Shown: piece after piece, positions 43,265 through 51,958 of the stretch
Layout of the letters: each line of letters opens with the position of its first letter
How positions within the stretch are numbered: position 1 is the stretch's first letter
Assembly: GCA_963663945.1 (NCBI GenBank)
Contig: OY760687.1
Span: 1,178,001-1,242,000, forward strand
Length of the DNA: 64,000 bases
Source of the DNA: Bin87 sp963663945
Lineage (GTDB): Bacteria; Chloroflexota; Dehalococcoidia; Lucifugimonadales; UBA3495
Reading direction: 5' to 3'
Translations under genes and position numbers: made by a program
The notes under the pieces: model-generated
Databases searched by the model: none
The model's input: the letters and a program-made list of their open reading frames with translations, nothing else
Told to the model about the DNA's origin: nothing

Positions 43265-44668
43265 ATGGCGAATCGGGAAGACATTGCGTTGATGGGTCAC
43301 CTGATGCGGAGAGCCGGATTCGGTGCGACCCACGACGAGTTGACGGACAAAGCCGGCCGTGGGTACGAAGCTGCCGTCGAGGACCTGCTCAACCCCGAGC
43401 AATTCGAGCCGGTGGACGAAGAAATGCTGTACCGGTTCATGCCCGGTTACGAAGGCGCTCTGGGCCCCCCGCTGAACCAGGCGGACTGGGTCTACCGCAT
43501 GATCAACACCGAGCGGCCGCTGGAAGAGAAGATGGCGCTGTTCTGGCACCAGCTTTTCGCCACCGGTAATTCCAAGGTGGACAACCCGCCCGAATTGACC
43601 CAGCAGATCGCCATGTTCCGGCGCTGTGGCCTCGGGAAGTTCCGCGACATCCTGCTGGAACTGGCCCAGAACCCCGCCATGATCTTCTGGCTGGACAACA
43701 ACGGCAACCATCGCGGCGCCATCAACGAGAACTGGGGCCGTGAGCTGCTGGAACTCTTCTCCATGGGTGTGGGCAACTACTCCGAGGAAGACATAAAGGA
43801 AGCCAGTCGCGCATTCACCGGCTGGACCATCGGGCCGAAGATTCCGCGCAACCCGCTGGGTCGCTTCTACTGGAATTTCGAGTATCGTCCCGAGGACCAC
43901 GACGACGGCGAGAAGACCTTCCTGGGGCACACCGGGAACTTCAACGGCCAGGACATCATCAATCTGGTGGTTGAGCAGCCGGCCAGCGCCCGTTTCCTGG
44001 CTCGGCACCTCTACAACTTCTTCGTTGCCGACGAGCCGCAGGTTCCCAGCTGGAACATCACGCCGCCCAACGATCCGGACGCCATCGATCAGCTGGTTGC
44101 GGCCTACAACGAATCGGACGGCGATATCCGCTTCATGCTGCGTGTCCTGTTCAACTCTGATTTCTTCAAACAGGCCCGCTTCAGCCGGGTCAAGAGCCCT
44201 GCGGAACTGGTGATCAGCACCGCCCGCCTGGCCGGCAACTTCAACCAACCGCGCCCCGGTATCAACTCGCTGGCTTTCGAGTGCAATTACCAGGGTCAGG
44301 AACTGCTGAACCCGCCCAGCGTCGAGAGTTGGCATACCGGAAGCGAGTGGATTGACGGCGGCGCGCTGGTGCGTCGGGTCAACTTCGCGGCCGGCCTGCT
44401 CGGGGACGTTTCGCTCCCGGGCGTCCGCTCCATGGTAGATACCCTGCGGGATCGCGGAAACCTGAGTGCGGACGAACTTGTAGAAGCCTGCCTCGAACTC
44501 GTGGGTCCGCTGGAAGTCAGTGACGGGACCCGGGCCGAGTTGCTCGACCAGGCCCGCGGCGAGGGCGAACTGCGGTGGGATACCCAGGATGACATCGCGC
44601 AATCCGAGAAACGGGTAGGCGTGATGCTGGCCCTGATCGCGGCGTCGCGAGATTTCCAGTTCGCTTAA
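43265..44668 (+). CDS. DUF1800 family protein (triad 3)
   Basis: A 467-residue protein of the same length as the triad 1 copy. It starts MANREDIALMGHLMRRAGFGAT behind GGGAGGG (43252-43258). Blocks KMALFWHQLFATG, NWGRELLELFSMGVGNYSEEDI, EASRAFTGWT, HDDGEKTFLGHTGNFNGQDI and LARHLYNFFVADE are close to triad 1. No signal peptide. The function of the family is unknown. The DUF1501 gene follows after 69 bases. Confidence 0.93.
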   Translation: MANREDIALMGHLMRRAGFGATHDELTDKAGRGYEAAVEDLLNPEQFEPVDEEMLYRFMPGYEGALGPPLNQADWVYRMINTERPLEEKMALFWHQLFATGNSKVDNPPELTQQIAMFRRCGLGKFRDILLELAQNPAMIFWLDNNGNHRGAINENWGRELLELFSMGVGNYSEEDIKEASRAFTGWTIGPKIPRNPLGRFYWNFEYRPEDHDDGEKTFLGHTGNFNGQDIINLVVEQPASARFLARHLYNFFVADEPQVPSWNITPPNDPDAIDQLVAAYNESDGDIRFMLRVLFNSDFFKQARFSRVKSPAELVISTARLAGNFNQPRPGINSLAFECNYQGQELLNPPSVESWHTGSEWIDGGALVRRVNFAAGLLGDVSLPGVRSMVDTLRDRGNLSADELVEACLELVGPLEVSDGTRAELLDQARGEGELRWDTQDDIAQSEKRVGVMLALIAASRDFQFA

Positions 44669-44737
44669 TCCACTACCATCGGCAATAGGTCGGGCCGGGC
44701 GACGAGATAGCTGCCGGGCCGCGCACGGAGGAACAAC

Positions 44738-45865
44738 ATGACAACTACGACGAAAGATCCGGTGGTGGTGGTCCTGCAGATGACCGGAGCCAACGACTAC
44801 CTGAACACGATCATCCCCTACACCAACGGCCACTACCACGACGCGCGCCCGAAAGTCGGTATCCCCGCCGATAAGGTGATTCCGATCAATGATGAGCTGG
44901 GTTTCAATCCCCAGATGGGCCGTATCAAGCAGATGTGGGATGACGGCAAGGTGGCCATCATCCACGGGATCGGCTACGAGAATTCTCCGCGCTCCCACTT
45001 CCGCTCCATGGATATCTGGCACACCTGTGAGCCGGACATCGTCGGAACCGAAGGCTGGGCCGGCCGCGTAATCCGCGACCTCGATCCCACGGGCGAAAAT
45101 GTCCTCAAGGGCGTCAACTTCGGCCAGGGTCTGCCCCGGGCGTTGGCGCTGCGCGGCACGCCGGTCACGTCAGTGTCCAGCCTGGAGTCCTATGGGGTGC
45201 TGTCCAGCGTACCCGTTGAGGTTGAGCGAGACCAGTTGCTGGACCGTTTCGCGCGCATGTATTCCCCCACCGTCGGCACCGGCGCGGTGATGGACTACCT
45301 GGGCCAAACCGGTCGGGACGCCCTGAAGGGGGCCGATATCGTCCGCTCCGCCCCGGAGCAGTACTCGTCAACCGTCGAGTACGCGGACACTCCCATTGCC
45401 AAGTACCTGCGGGACATCGCGCAGGTTTACCTGGCAGACCTGGGCACCCAGTTGTTCTACACTCAGCACGGCAGCTTCGACTCCCACTTCAACCAGCCGC
45501 CGATGCACACCAAGCTGTGGACCGACATGTCTGCCGCGATCGGCGATTTCTTCGATGATCTGGATGAACACGACGCCGGCGACAACCTCATCATGGTGCT
45601 CTTCACCGAGTTCGGCCGCCGCGTCCGCGATAACGGGACCGGAACCGACCACGGCGCCGGCGGAGCGGCCTTCGTGATCGGGAACCAGGTCAAGGGTGGC
45701 CATTACAGCGCGTATCCTTCCCTGCGGCCCGAGGACCTGACCCAGGGAGACCTTGAGCCCAACTACGACTTCCGTGGGCTCTACTCCACCGTCATTGAGA
45801 AGTGGTTGGGTCTGGACGCAGTGCCCATCGTGGGCGGCAACTTCGAGCAGCTGGACTTCGTGTAG
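44738..45865 (+). CDS. DUF1501 family protein (triad 3)
   Basis: A 375-residue DUF1501 protein, equal in length to the triad 1 copy, beginning MTTTTKDPVVVVLQMTG with CGGAGG upstream. Motifs: GANDYLNTIIPYT (Asn and Asp kept), SHFRSMDIWHT, HGSFDSHFNQ and FTEFGRRVRDNGTGTDHGAGG. No Tat signal. Predicted alkaline-phosphatase-like fold, activity unknown. It sits 31 bases ahead of the NHL gene. Confidence 0.92.
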   Translation: MTTTTKDPVVVVLQMTGANDYLNTIIPYTNGHYHDARPKVGIPADKVIPINDELGFNPQMGRIKQMWDDGKVAIIHGIGYENSPRSHFRSMDIWHTCEPDIVGTEGWAGRVIRDLDPTGENVLKGVNFGQGLPRALALRGTPVTSVSSLESYGVLSSVPVEVERDQLLDRFARMYSPTVGTGAVMDYLGQTGRDALKGADIVRSAPEQYSSTVEYADTPIAKYLRDIAQVYLADLGTQLFYTQHGSFDSHFNQPPMHTKLWTDMSAAIGDFFDDLDEHDAGDNLIMVLFTEFGRRVRDNGTGTDHGAGGAAFVIGNQVKGGHYSAYPSLRPEDLTQGDLEPNYDFRGLYSTVIEKWLGLDAVPIVGGNFEQLDFV

Positions 45866-45896
45866 GCGATTCGGCTCAAAGCGAGGGAGATCTACC

Positions 45897-46895
45897 ATGC
45901 TAACCACAGTGGCCGCCGGCCGGGTGTTTGACTACAGCTATTGCATCGGCATGTACGGCATGTCGGGTCAGGGTTTCTGGACGCCGCAGGATTTCGCGCT
46001 GGCGGGCGACACGATGTACGTGCTCAACCGCGGCGCTGAGGAGTTGGGTCAGCGCGTAAGCCGAGTGACCCTGGATCACCAGTTCCTCGGGCAGTTCGGT
46101 GGCTTCGGCCGTGGAGACGGGCAGTTCGTCTGGCCGCGCTCCATTGCGCTGGACGACGACGGCAACGTCTACGCATCCGATGACTTCTTGAACCGCGTGT
46201 CCGTGTTCGACCCCGAGGGTGCGTTCCTGTCTTCCTGGGGCGAGGGTGGGGACGACAAGGGGCAGCTGAACGGCCCCTGCGGCATGGCCTTTGACTCTGA
46301 TGGGAACGTGTTGGTCGTGGACAGCCAGAACCATCGGGTGCAAAAGTTCACCAAAGAAGGGAAGCACCTCGGCTCGTTCGGCAAGCGGGGTGACGGCGAC
46401 GGCAAGTTCAACCTGCCTTGGGGCCTGTGCCTGGACGATGCCGGCAACGTGTACGTCGCCGACTGGAAGAACAACCGCGTGCAAAAGTTCGACGCCGACG
46501 GCAACTTCCTGCAGAAATTCGAGGCGTCTCCGACCTCTGGCGTTGGCGACCTGCACGGCCCCACCGGCGTCGCGGTCGATTCCGAGGGAGACGTGTACGT
46601 TACCGACTGGGGCAACCACCGCCTGCAGGTGTACGCTGCGGATGGACGGTTCATCACGTCGTTGGTGGGTGACGCGCAGCAGCCGTCCCCGTGGACCCAG
46701 ACCTATATCGACGCCAACCCCGATATCGTCAAGGCGCGCCGGCGTGTGGACCTGGAACCCGAATGGCGTTTCCGCCGTCCGGTGTCCGTGCGGGTTGACG
46801 AAAACGACCGCATCTTCGTACTTGAGTCCAGCCGTCACCGCGTGCAGGTGTACGAGAAGGTCAAGGACTACGAGGAACATCCGCTGAACCTGTAA
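45897..46895 (+). CDS. NHL-repeat beta-propeller protein (triad 3)
   Basis: A 332-residue NHL propeller. It starts MLTTVAAGRVFDYSYCIGMYG; GGGAG precedes it, and the longer open frame to 45753 overlaps the DUF1501 gene and is not used. Repeats: GQFVWPRSIALDDDGNVYASD, GQLNGPCGMAFDSDGNVLVVD followed by SQNHRVQKF, GKFNLPWGLCLDDAGNVYVAD and GDLHGPTGVAVDSEGDVYVTD. The closing RHRVQVYEKVKDY resembles the triad 1 protein. No leader. Role unknown. Confidence 0.91.
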   Translation: MLTTVAAGRVFDYSYCIGMYGMSGQGFWTPQDFALAGDTMYVLNRGAEELGQRVSRVTLDHQFLGQFGGFGRGDGQFVWPRSIALDDDGNVYASDDFLNRVSVFDPEGAFLSSWGEGGDDKGQLNGPCGMAFDSDGNVLVVDSQNHRVQKFTKEGKHLGSFGKRGDGDGKFNLPWGLCLDDAGNVYVADWKNNRVQKFDADGNFLQKFEASPTSGVGDLHGPTGVAVDSEGDVYVTDWGNHRLQVYAADGRFITSLVGDAQQPSPWTQTYIDANPDIVKARRRVDLEPEWRFRRPVSVRVDENDRIFVLESSRHRVQVYEKVKDYEEHPLNL

Positions 46896-46919
46896 CAGGT
46901 TGCGCGACCGGAATTCTGT

Positions 46920-46947
46920 GTAGGGGCGAATGATCATTCGCCCCTAC
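46920..46947. repeat. Dispersed palindrome, second perfect copy
   Basis: Same 28-base GATC-centred palindrome as at 39730-39757. It follows the triad 3 NHL stop by 24 bases and probably terminates that transcript. A (GTGCGC)-type simple repeat follows at about 46987-47004. Confidence 0.8.
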
Positions 46948-47078
46948 GCTTTGGCATTTGGCGCGGCGACGCAAATCGGTCAGTGAGTGCGCGTGCGCGT
47001 GCGCATCCGGTCACACTGCGGACGCTATAATGCGGCCATCCCAACCCGCCGCGCCGCCAACCCTACCGGGAGGAACCC

Positions 47079-47603
47079 ATGACCCAGCAAGCGACCAGGA
47101 TCGACGCCGACCGCACCGCAGTTTTGATCATGGACTTCCAGCAGCGCATCATCGCCAACGTCGCCACTGAGCCTGCGGCTGTGGTGGCAAACGCAGCCAG
47201 GGCTCTGGCTGGAGCGCGGGCGGCTGGCATTCCCGTCATTTACGTTGTGCATCGCGGCGGGCCGTTCGCTGAGTACGCGCCTGATGTGGAACTACACGAA
47301 GGCGTCACTCCGGCAGAGGGAGAAATGGTCATCACCAAGGTCCGCCCGGGTCCATTCTCCACGACCGCGCTGGACGTAACCCTGCGCGAGATGGGGCGCA
47401 ACAACCTGGTCATCATGGGTGTGGCGACCAGCGGGTGCGTGCTGTCCTCGGTGCGCTGGGCGGTGGACATAAACTACAGCTTCACCGTGCTGTCCGACGC
47501 CTGTTCCGACGGGGATCACGAGGTTCACCGGGTGCTCACCGAAAAGGTCTACCCGCGCCAGGGCACCGTGATGACCACTGACGAGTTTCTGGCTGCTATC
47601 TAA
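47079..47603 (+). CDS. Isochorismatase-family cysteine hydrolase
   Basis: A 174-residue cysteine hydrolase with the catalytic triad Asp19 (IMDFQQR), Lys87 (TKVRPGPFSTTALD) and Cys120 (GVATSGCVLSSVRWA), including the cis-peptide GVATSGC turn. Members include isochorismatase, nicotinamidase, ureidoacrylate and N-carbamoyl amidases; which applies is not readable here. GGGAGG precedes the ATG. TATAAT at 47026-47031 may be the -10 element. It stands alone between the triad 3 terminator and the GMC gene. Confidence 0.9.
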   Translation: MTQQATRIDADRTAVLIMDFQQRIIANVATEPAAVVANAARALAGARAAGIPVIYVVHRGGPFAEYAPDVELHEGVTPAEGEMVITKVRPGPFSTTALDVTLREMGRNNLVIMGVATSGCVLSSVRWAVDINYSFTVLSDACSDGDHEVHRVLTEKVYPRQGTVMTTDEFLAAI

Positions 47604-47629
47604 CCAGCTTGACCGCGTGCGCCCTTGGG

Positions 47630-47653
47630 TTCCGGCTTTCGCCGGAATGACGG
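47630..47653 (+). repeat. TTCCGGC-TTTC-GCCGGAA hairpin, dispersed-repeat type
   Basis: A 7-bp stem (47630-47636 with 47641-47647) followed by TGACGG. This form is widely dispersed in many bacterial genomes as a short intergenic repeat. It may terminate the isochorismatase gene. Confidence 0.6.
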
Positions 47654-47695
47654 GAATGGGGCCGGGACAACGATCATCGGATAAGGAGTGTCAGC

Positions 47696-49237
47696 ATGAA
47701 GTATGACGTAATCGTGATTGGGGCCGGTTCCGCCGGCGGCACCATGGCAACCCGCTTGTCCGAGGACCCCTCCCGCTCCGTGCTGCTGCTGGAGGCGGGA
47801 CCTGACTATCCCGATCTGGAGCAGACACCCGACGACCTGAAGTTCGGTTACGCTCCCCGCGCCTCCGAGATGGGGGCGCCCCACAACTGGTCATTTGTCG
47901 GTACCGGCACGCCCTTGCAGACCGAGCCCGTGAACGTCCCGCGCGGGCGCGTGGTCGGCGGTACCAGCGCCATCAACGGGCAGGTTTTCCTGCGCGGAGT
48001 GCCCGAGGACTATGATCGGTGGGCCTCCTGGGGCAACGACGAGTGGAGCTACATCAACGTGCTCCCATACTTCCGCCGGCAGGAGACCGACACCGACATC
48101 TCGGACGACTTCCACGGCTTCGACGGCCCGATTCCGGTGCGGCGCCACCGCAGGGAAAACTGGCTGCCCCTGCAGGAGGCGTTCGTCCAGGCCTGCGCCG
48201 ATGTTGGTTACGCCGAGGTTTACGACCACAACCATCCCGACTCCACCGGCGTTGGTCCATTCCCGATGAACAATCCCAACGGCGTGCGAATGAGCACGGC
48301 GCTGAGCTACGTGAACCCCAACCGGCATCGCCTGAACCTGACCATCCGCGCCAACGTCCGCGTGCACCGGATCCTCTTCGAAGGCCAACGGGCCGTTGGT
48401 GTCCAGGTCGAGAGCGGCGGCGAGACCTTCCAAATCGAAGGGGAGCAAATCGTCCTCTGTGCCGGCGCAATTGCATCGCCTCAACTGCTAATGCTGTCCG
48501 GCGTTGGGCCGGCTGCGGAACTGCGCAGCCTCGGCATACCGGTGGTCAAAGATTTGCCGGGCGTGGGCAAGAACCTTCGCGACCATCCCCTGGTGCCGGT
48601 TCGGGTCAAGGTCAAGGACGACTTCCCGCTGGATCCTGACGCCCCGCGCATACAGACGGTGCTGCGTTACACCGCCAGTGGTTCGGATGCGCGCAACGAT
48701 ATGCAGATATTCCCCTCGTCGTTCTCCACGCCGCTGGGTGGCGATCCCTACGACAACGAAGGCATCCGCGTGACCTGCATGATGGAATTGGCTGAAAGCG
48801 CCGGCGAGCTGACCCTGCAATCCACCGATCCCGACGTTCAGCCCCATATTGACTGCCGTTACCTGGAGGCCGATTGGGACCGCGAGCGCATGCGCGAAGC
48901 TGTCCGCATCGTGCTGCGTCTCATGGATCACGATCAGTTCTCGGGGATCTACGACGGGTTGATCTCACCCACGGAGGCCGACCTCGTATCCGATGAGGCG
49001 CTGGACAACTGGATGCTACGCGAGGTGTGCATCGGGCAGCACCTCTCCGGCACCTGCAAGATGGGACCTGACAGCGACGCAACGGCCGTAGTGGACCAGT
49101 ATTGCCGCGTCCACGGCATCGAATCGTTGCGCGTTGCCGACGCCTCGGTGATGCCCGATGTCATCCGCGCCAACACCAACTGCACCACAATTATGATTGG
49201 CGAACGGGTCGCCGAGTGGATCGACACCGGCCGCTAG
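47696..49237 (+). CDS. GMC-family FAD oxidoreductase (paralogue)
   Basis: 513 residues, paralogous along its length to the enzyme at 41229. FAD motif GAGSAGGTMATRLSE, GGTSAINGQVFLRGVPEDYDRW, and active-site His449 in HLSGTCKMGPDS, with ANTNCTTIMIGERV at the end. AAGGAG precedes the ATG. No leader peptide. It is likely to oxidise an alcohol substrate different from its paralogue, since the central substrate domain varies most. It is followed closely by a SulP transporter gene. Confidence 0.92.
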   Translation: MKYDVIVIGAGSAGGTMATRLSEDPSRSVLLLEAGPDYPDLEQTPDDLKFGYAPRASEMGAPHNWSFVGTGTPLQTEPVNVPRGRVVGGTSAINGQVFLRGVPEDYDRWASWGNDEWSYINVLPYFRRQETDTDISDDFHGFDGPIPVRRHRRENWLPLQEAFVQACADVGYAEVYDHNHPDSTGVGPFPMNNPNGVRMSTALSYVNPNRHRLNLTIRANVRVHRILFEGQRAVGVQVESGGETFQIEGEQIVLCAGAIASPQLLMLSGVGPAAELRSLGIPVVKDLPGVGKNLRDHPLVPVRVKVKDDFPLDPDAPRIQTVLRYTASGSDARNDMQIFPSSFSTPLGGDPYDNEGIRVTCMMELAESAGELTLQSTDPDVQPHIDCRYLEADWDRERMREAVRIVLRLMDHDQFSGIYDGLISPTEADLVSDEALDNWMLREVCIGQHLSGTCKMGPDSDATAVVDQYCRVHGIESLRVADASVMPDVIRANTNCTTIMIGERVAEWIDTGR

Positions 49238-49272
49238 CAACTCTGCGGTAAATTCGTCGGCGACACTCTCTG

Positions 49273-50940
49273 ATGTTCTCGAGACGAATTTCGGAGCGCT
49301 TGGGCTATAGTCCGAGGGCCCTGTCGGGGGACTTGTTCGGCGGCGTCACCACGGCCGCGACGGTGCTCCCCATGGCGCTGGCGTACGGCGTGGCCACGGG
49401 ATTGGGTCCCGTGGCCGGCATGTACGGCGCCATCGTGGTTGGGTTCTGCGCGGCCGTATTCGGTGGGACGCCGGCCCGCATCGCGTACTCCACCGCCGCC
49501 ATGACGGTGGCGATGATGATCGTGCTCACACAGCACGCCAGGAGCCCATCAGAGGCGTTCACCATCGTAATGCTGGCTGGCCTCATTCAGGTTGGGCTGG
49601 GGGTATTGCGGTTCGGGCGCTTTATCAACTACACCCCTTACTCGATGATCGCGGGGTTTACCTCCGGCATCGGCCTGATCATCATTATCATCCAGACGCT
49701 GCCCTTCCTGGGCGCTCCCGCCGCCCCGGGGGGTCTGCTCGGGATCATCCGTGTCTGGCCGGCGGCAGTGTTAGCGCTGAACCTGCACGCCGTCATTGTG
49801 GGGGCCGTGTGCCTGGCGATTTGCGTGTTCTGGCCTCGGCGGCTGGGTCGGTTTGTGCCAGGTCCGCTGCTGGCTCTGATGGTCGGAACCGCCATGGCAG
49901 CGCTGTGGCTGCACGATGCCCCCACGATCGGGAGACTGCCGCAGGGGTTGCCCGATCTGTACCTGCCCGAGCTGACGCCCGATCTGCTGGTATCCGCCAT
50001 CCAGCCGGCGCTGACACTGGCGCTGATCGGGTCGGTCAACAGTCTCGTGGCGTCACTGGTGGCCGACACGCTCACTCGCACTCGCACTCGACCCAACCGG
50101 GAGCTGGTGGGCCAGGGAATCTCCAATGTTGCAGCCGGCGTGCTGGGCGCTCTTCCCGGAGCAGGCGCTCCGTCGGGCACCACCGTGAACGTTCGAGCTG
50201 GCGGTACTACTCCCGTTTCCGGCGTCACCTGCGCGGCGGTGCTGCTGGCCCTGGTGCTGGGACTGGGATGGATCGCCGAACCGATACCGGTAGCCGCATT
50301 GTCCGGCATTCTGATCAAAGTTGGTTGGGACATCATCGATTGGAGGCTCATCACACGAATTCGTCACGTTCAGCGGGAATACCTGCTGGTCATGCTGCTC
50401 ACGCTGGTTCTGACCGTGTTTGTGGACCTGATCACCGCCATCGCCATCGGGCTGATCGTAGCCGGGTTCGCGCGGGCGCGGGCGAGGGAGCAACGTGAAT
50501 TGGGCCGGGTAATATCAGTGCCCCTGCTGGACCGCGAATTTTTCCCCACCGATGTCGATACGGATGATGTCGACGCGGCCGATGTCGATGAGTTTCAGGC
50601 TCGGGTGGGCCTGGTCGATCTGCGCGGAGAGTTTTCCTTCGCCTCCGCCAATGAGCTGGCCTGGATGGTGGGCGCGGATATTCAGGAGCACGAGGTCACC
50701 ATCTTTGACTTTTCGAACACCGTCCACATGGACGAAAGCGCGGCCTTGATTATCGAAAGACTCATCGACGCGGCTGCAGCCGCCAAAACGGAATGCATCG
50801 TACTCAATCTATCCGGCCCGGTGGACCAAACGTTACGGTCGTTGAATGTTTTCCGGCGCGTTCCGGCTGAGCGCTTTGTCCGTGATCTGGGCTCGGCCCG
50901 GGAACTAGCGGGGAAACTGCTTGACGCCAGGAGCCGATAG
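49273..50940 (+). CDS. SulP-family anion transporter with STAS domain
   Basis: A 555-residue membrane protein. About 11-14 hydrophobic segments (residues 15-400) include GDLFGGVTTAATVLPMALAYGVATGLGPVAGMYGAI and ELVGQGISNVAAGVLGALPGAGAPSGTTVNVRAGG, the SulP hallmarks. A cytosolic STAS domain (about 430-545) ends the protein, with IFDFSNTVHMDESAALIIERL. It may carry sulfate, bicarbonate or organic acids. The transported ion is unknown. The start at ATG 49273 has no strong ribosome site, and the gene is only 35 bases after the GMC stop. Confidence 0.9.
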   Translation: MFSRRISERLGYSPRALSGDLFGGVTTAATVLPMALAYGVATGLGPVAGMYGAIVVGFCAAVFGGTPARIAYSTAAMTVAMMIVLTQHARSPSEAFTIVMLAGLIQVGLGVLRFGRFINYTPYSMIAGFTSGIGLIIIIIQTLPFLGAPAAPGGLLGIIRVWPAAVLALNLHAVIVGAVCLAICVFWPRRLGRFVPGPLLALMVGTAMAALWLHDAPTIGRLPQGLPDLYLPELTPDLLVSAIQPALTLALIGSVNSLVASLVADTLTRTRTRPNRELVGQGISNVAAGVLGALPGAGAPSGTTVNVRAGGTTPVSGVTCAAVLLALVLGLGWIAEPIPVAALSGILIKVGWDIIDWRLITRIRHVQREYLLVMLLTLVLTVFVDLITAIAIGLIVAGFARARAREQRELGRVISVPLLDREFFPTDVDTDDVDAADVDEFQARVGLVDLRGEFSFASANELAWMVGADIQEHEVTIFDFSNTVHMDESAALIIERLIDAAAAAKTECIVLNLSGPVDQTLRSLNVFRRVPAERFVRDLGSARELAGKLLDARSR

Positions 50941-51055
50941 CGGCCCAATCCTGGACGGGCGCGCTGTCACAGTCGACTGGGTCTGATAAACTCCGACGCA
51001 CTATCCGCAACGATTTCCGAGATCTTTAGCAACGCTGCCGCAAAGGAGCAACGTA

Positions 51056-51907
51056 ATGTCCGTAGGAATAATCGTCCCCCTGCCGGCCTACACCCTCGAC
51101 CCGGCGTTCATCGCCAAGAAGGCCGAGGAACTTGGATTCGAATCCATCTGGTACCACGAGCATCCCATTCTGCCCGTCACCAGCGAGAGTCCCTTCCCGG
51201 CCACCGGCGGGGAGATCCCCTGGACCTATCGCCATTTCTCCGACCCGTACATGTCCCTGGCGATGGCCGCGGCGGTGACTGACAGGATCAAGCTGTGTAC
51301 CGGCATCACCCTGATGCCCGAGCGCAACCCGTTGATCCTCGCCAAGCAAATCTCAGTGTTGGACCGGCACAGCAACGGCCGCTTCGTCTTTGGCATCGGC
51401 GCCGGCTGGAACCGCGAGGAGACCGAGATGATGGGCGGTGATTTCGACCACCGCTGGACGCAGACCGAGGAAGCGGTCGGCGCTCTGAAAGCCCTCTGGA
51501 CCGAGGACCAGGCTGAATTCCACGGCCGCTACTACAACTTCCCGTCGGTCTACATGTATCCCAAGCCCGCCCAGGATCCGCATCCGCCCATCCTGCTGGG
51601 TGGCAACGCCCGCAACGTGCTGCGCCGCGTGGTGCGCTACGGCGATGGCTGGCTGCCCAACCGCGCGACCCCGGGACAGATTGAGGACAGCCGCCAGCAA
51701 CTCGACACCCTGGCCGCCGAGCGGGGACGCGACCCGGAGGCGATCACGATCTCCGTGTTCGGGCAGGCCCCGGATACGACCCGCCAGACCGTCGACGACT
51801 TCCTCAACGCCGGCGCGCTGCGGGTCTGCGTATGGCCGAACCACTCCGATTCCGAGGATGAGATGGGCCAGCAGTTGGAGCGCATGGCGGAAACCCTGCT
51901 CCGCTGA
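51056..51907 (+). CDS. LLM-class F420-dependent oxidoreductase
   Basis: 283 residues, start MSVGIIVPLPAYTLDPAFIAKKAEE behind AAAGGAG. Blocks LGFESIWYHEHPILP, DRIKLCTGITLMPERNPLILAKQ, SNGRFVFGIGAGWNREETEMMG and HPPILLGGN fit the F420-linked TIGR03619-like branch, as does the gene at 3879. It heads a likely operon with the lactonase (51 bases on) and an SDR. Substrate unknown. Confidence 0.89.
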   Translation: MSVGIIVPLPAYTLDPAFIAKKAEELGFESIWYHEHPILPVTSESPFPATGGEIPWTYRHFSDPYMSLAMAAAVTDRIKLCTGITLMPERNPLILAKQISVLDRHSNGRFVFGIGAGWNREETEMMGGDFDHRWTQTEEAVGALKALWTEDQAEFHGRYYNFPSVYMYPKPAQDPHPPILLGGNARNVLRRVVRYGDGWLPNRATPGQIEDSRQQLDTLAAERGRDPEAITISVFGQAPDTTRQTVDDFLNAGALRVCVWPNHSDSEDEMGQQLERMAETLLR

Positions 51908-51958
51908 CCGTCGTCGTCCAGATAGAGCCGTCGCCCACGCGAACAGGAGGCAGTACCA

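Noticed and set aside
46985..47005. Alternating GTGCGC simple repeat
   Set aside because: Too short to be a structural or functional element on present evidence.
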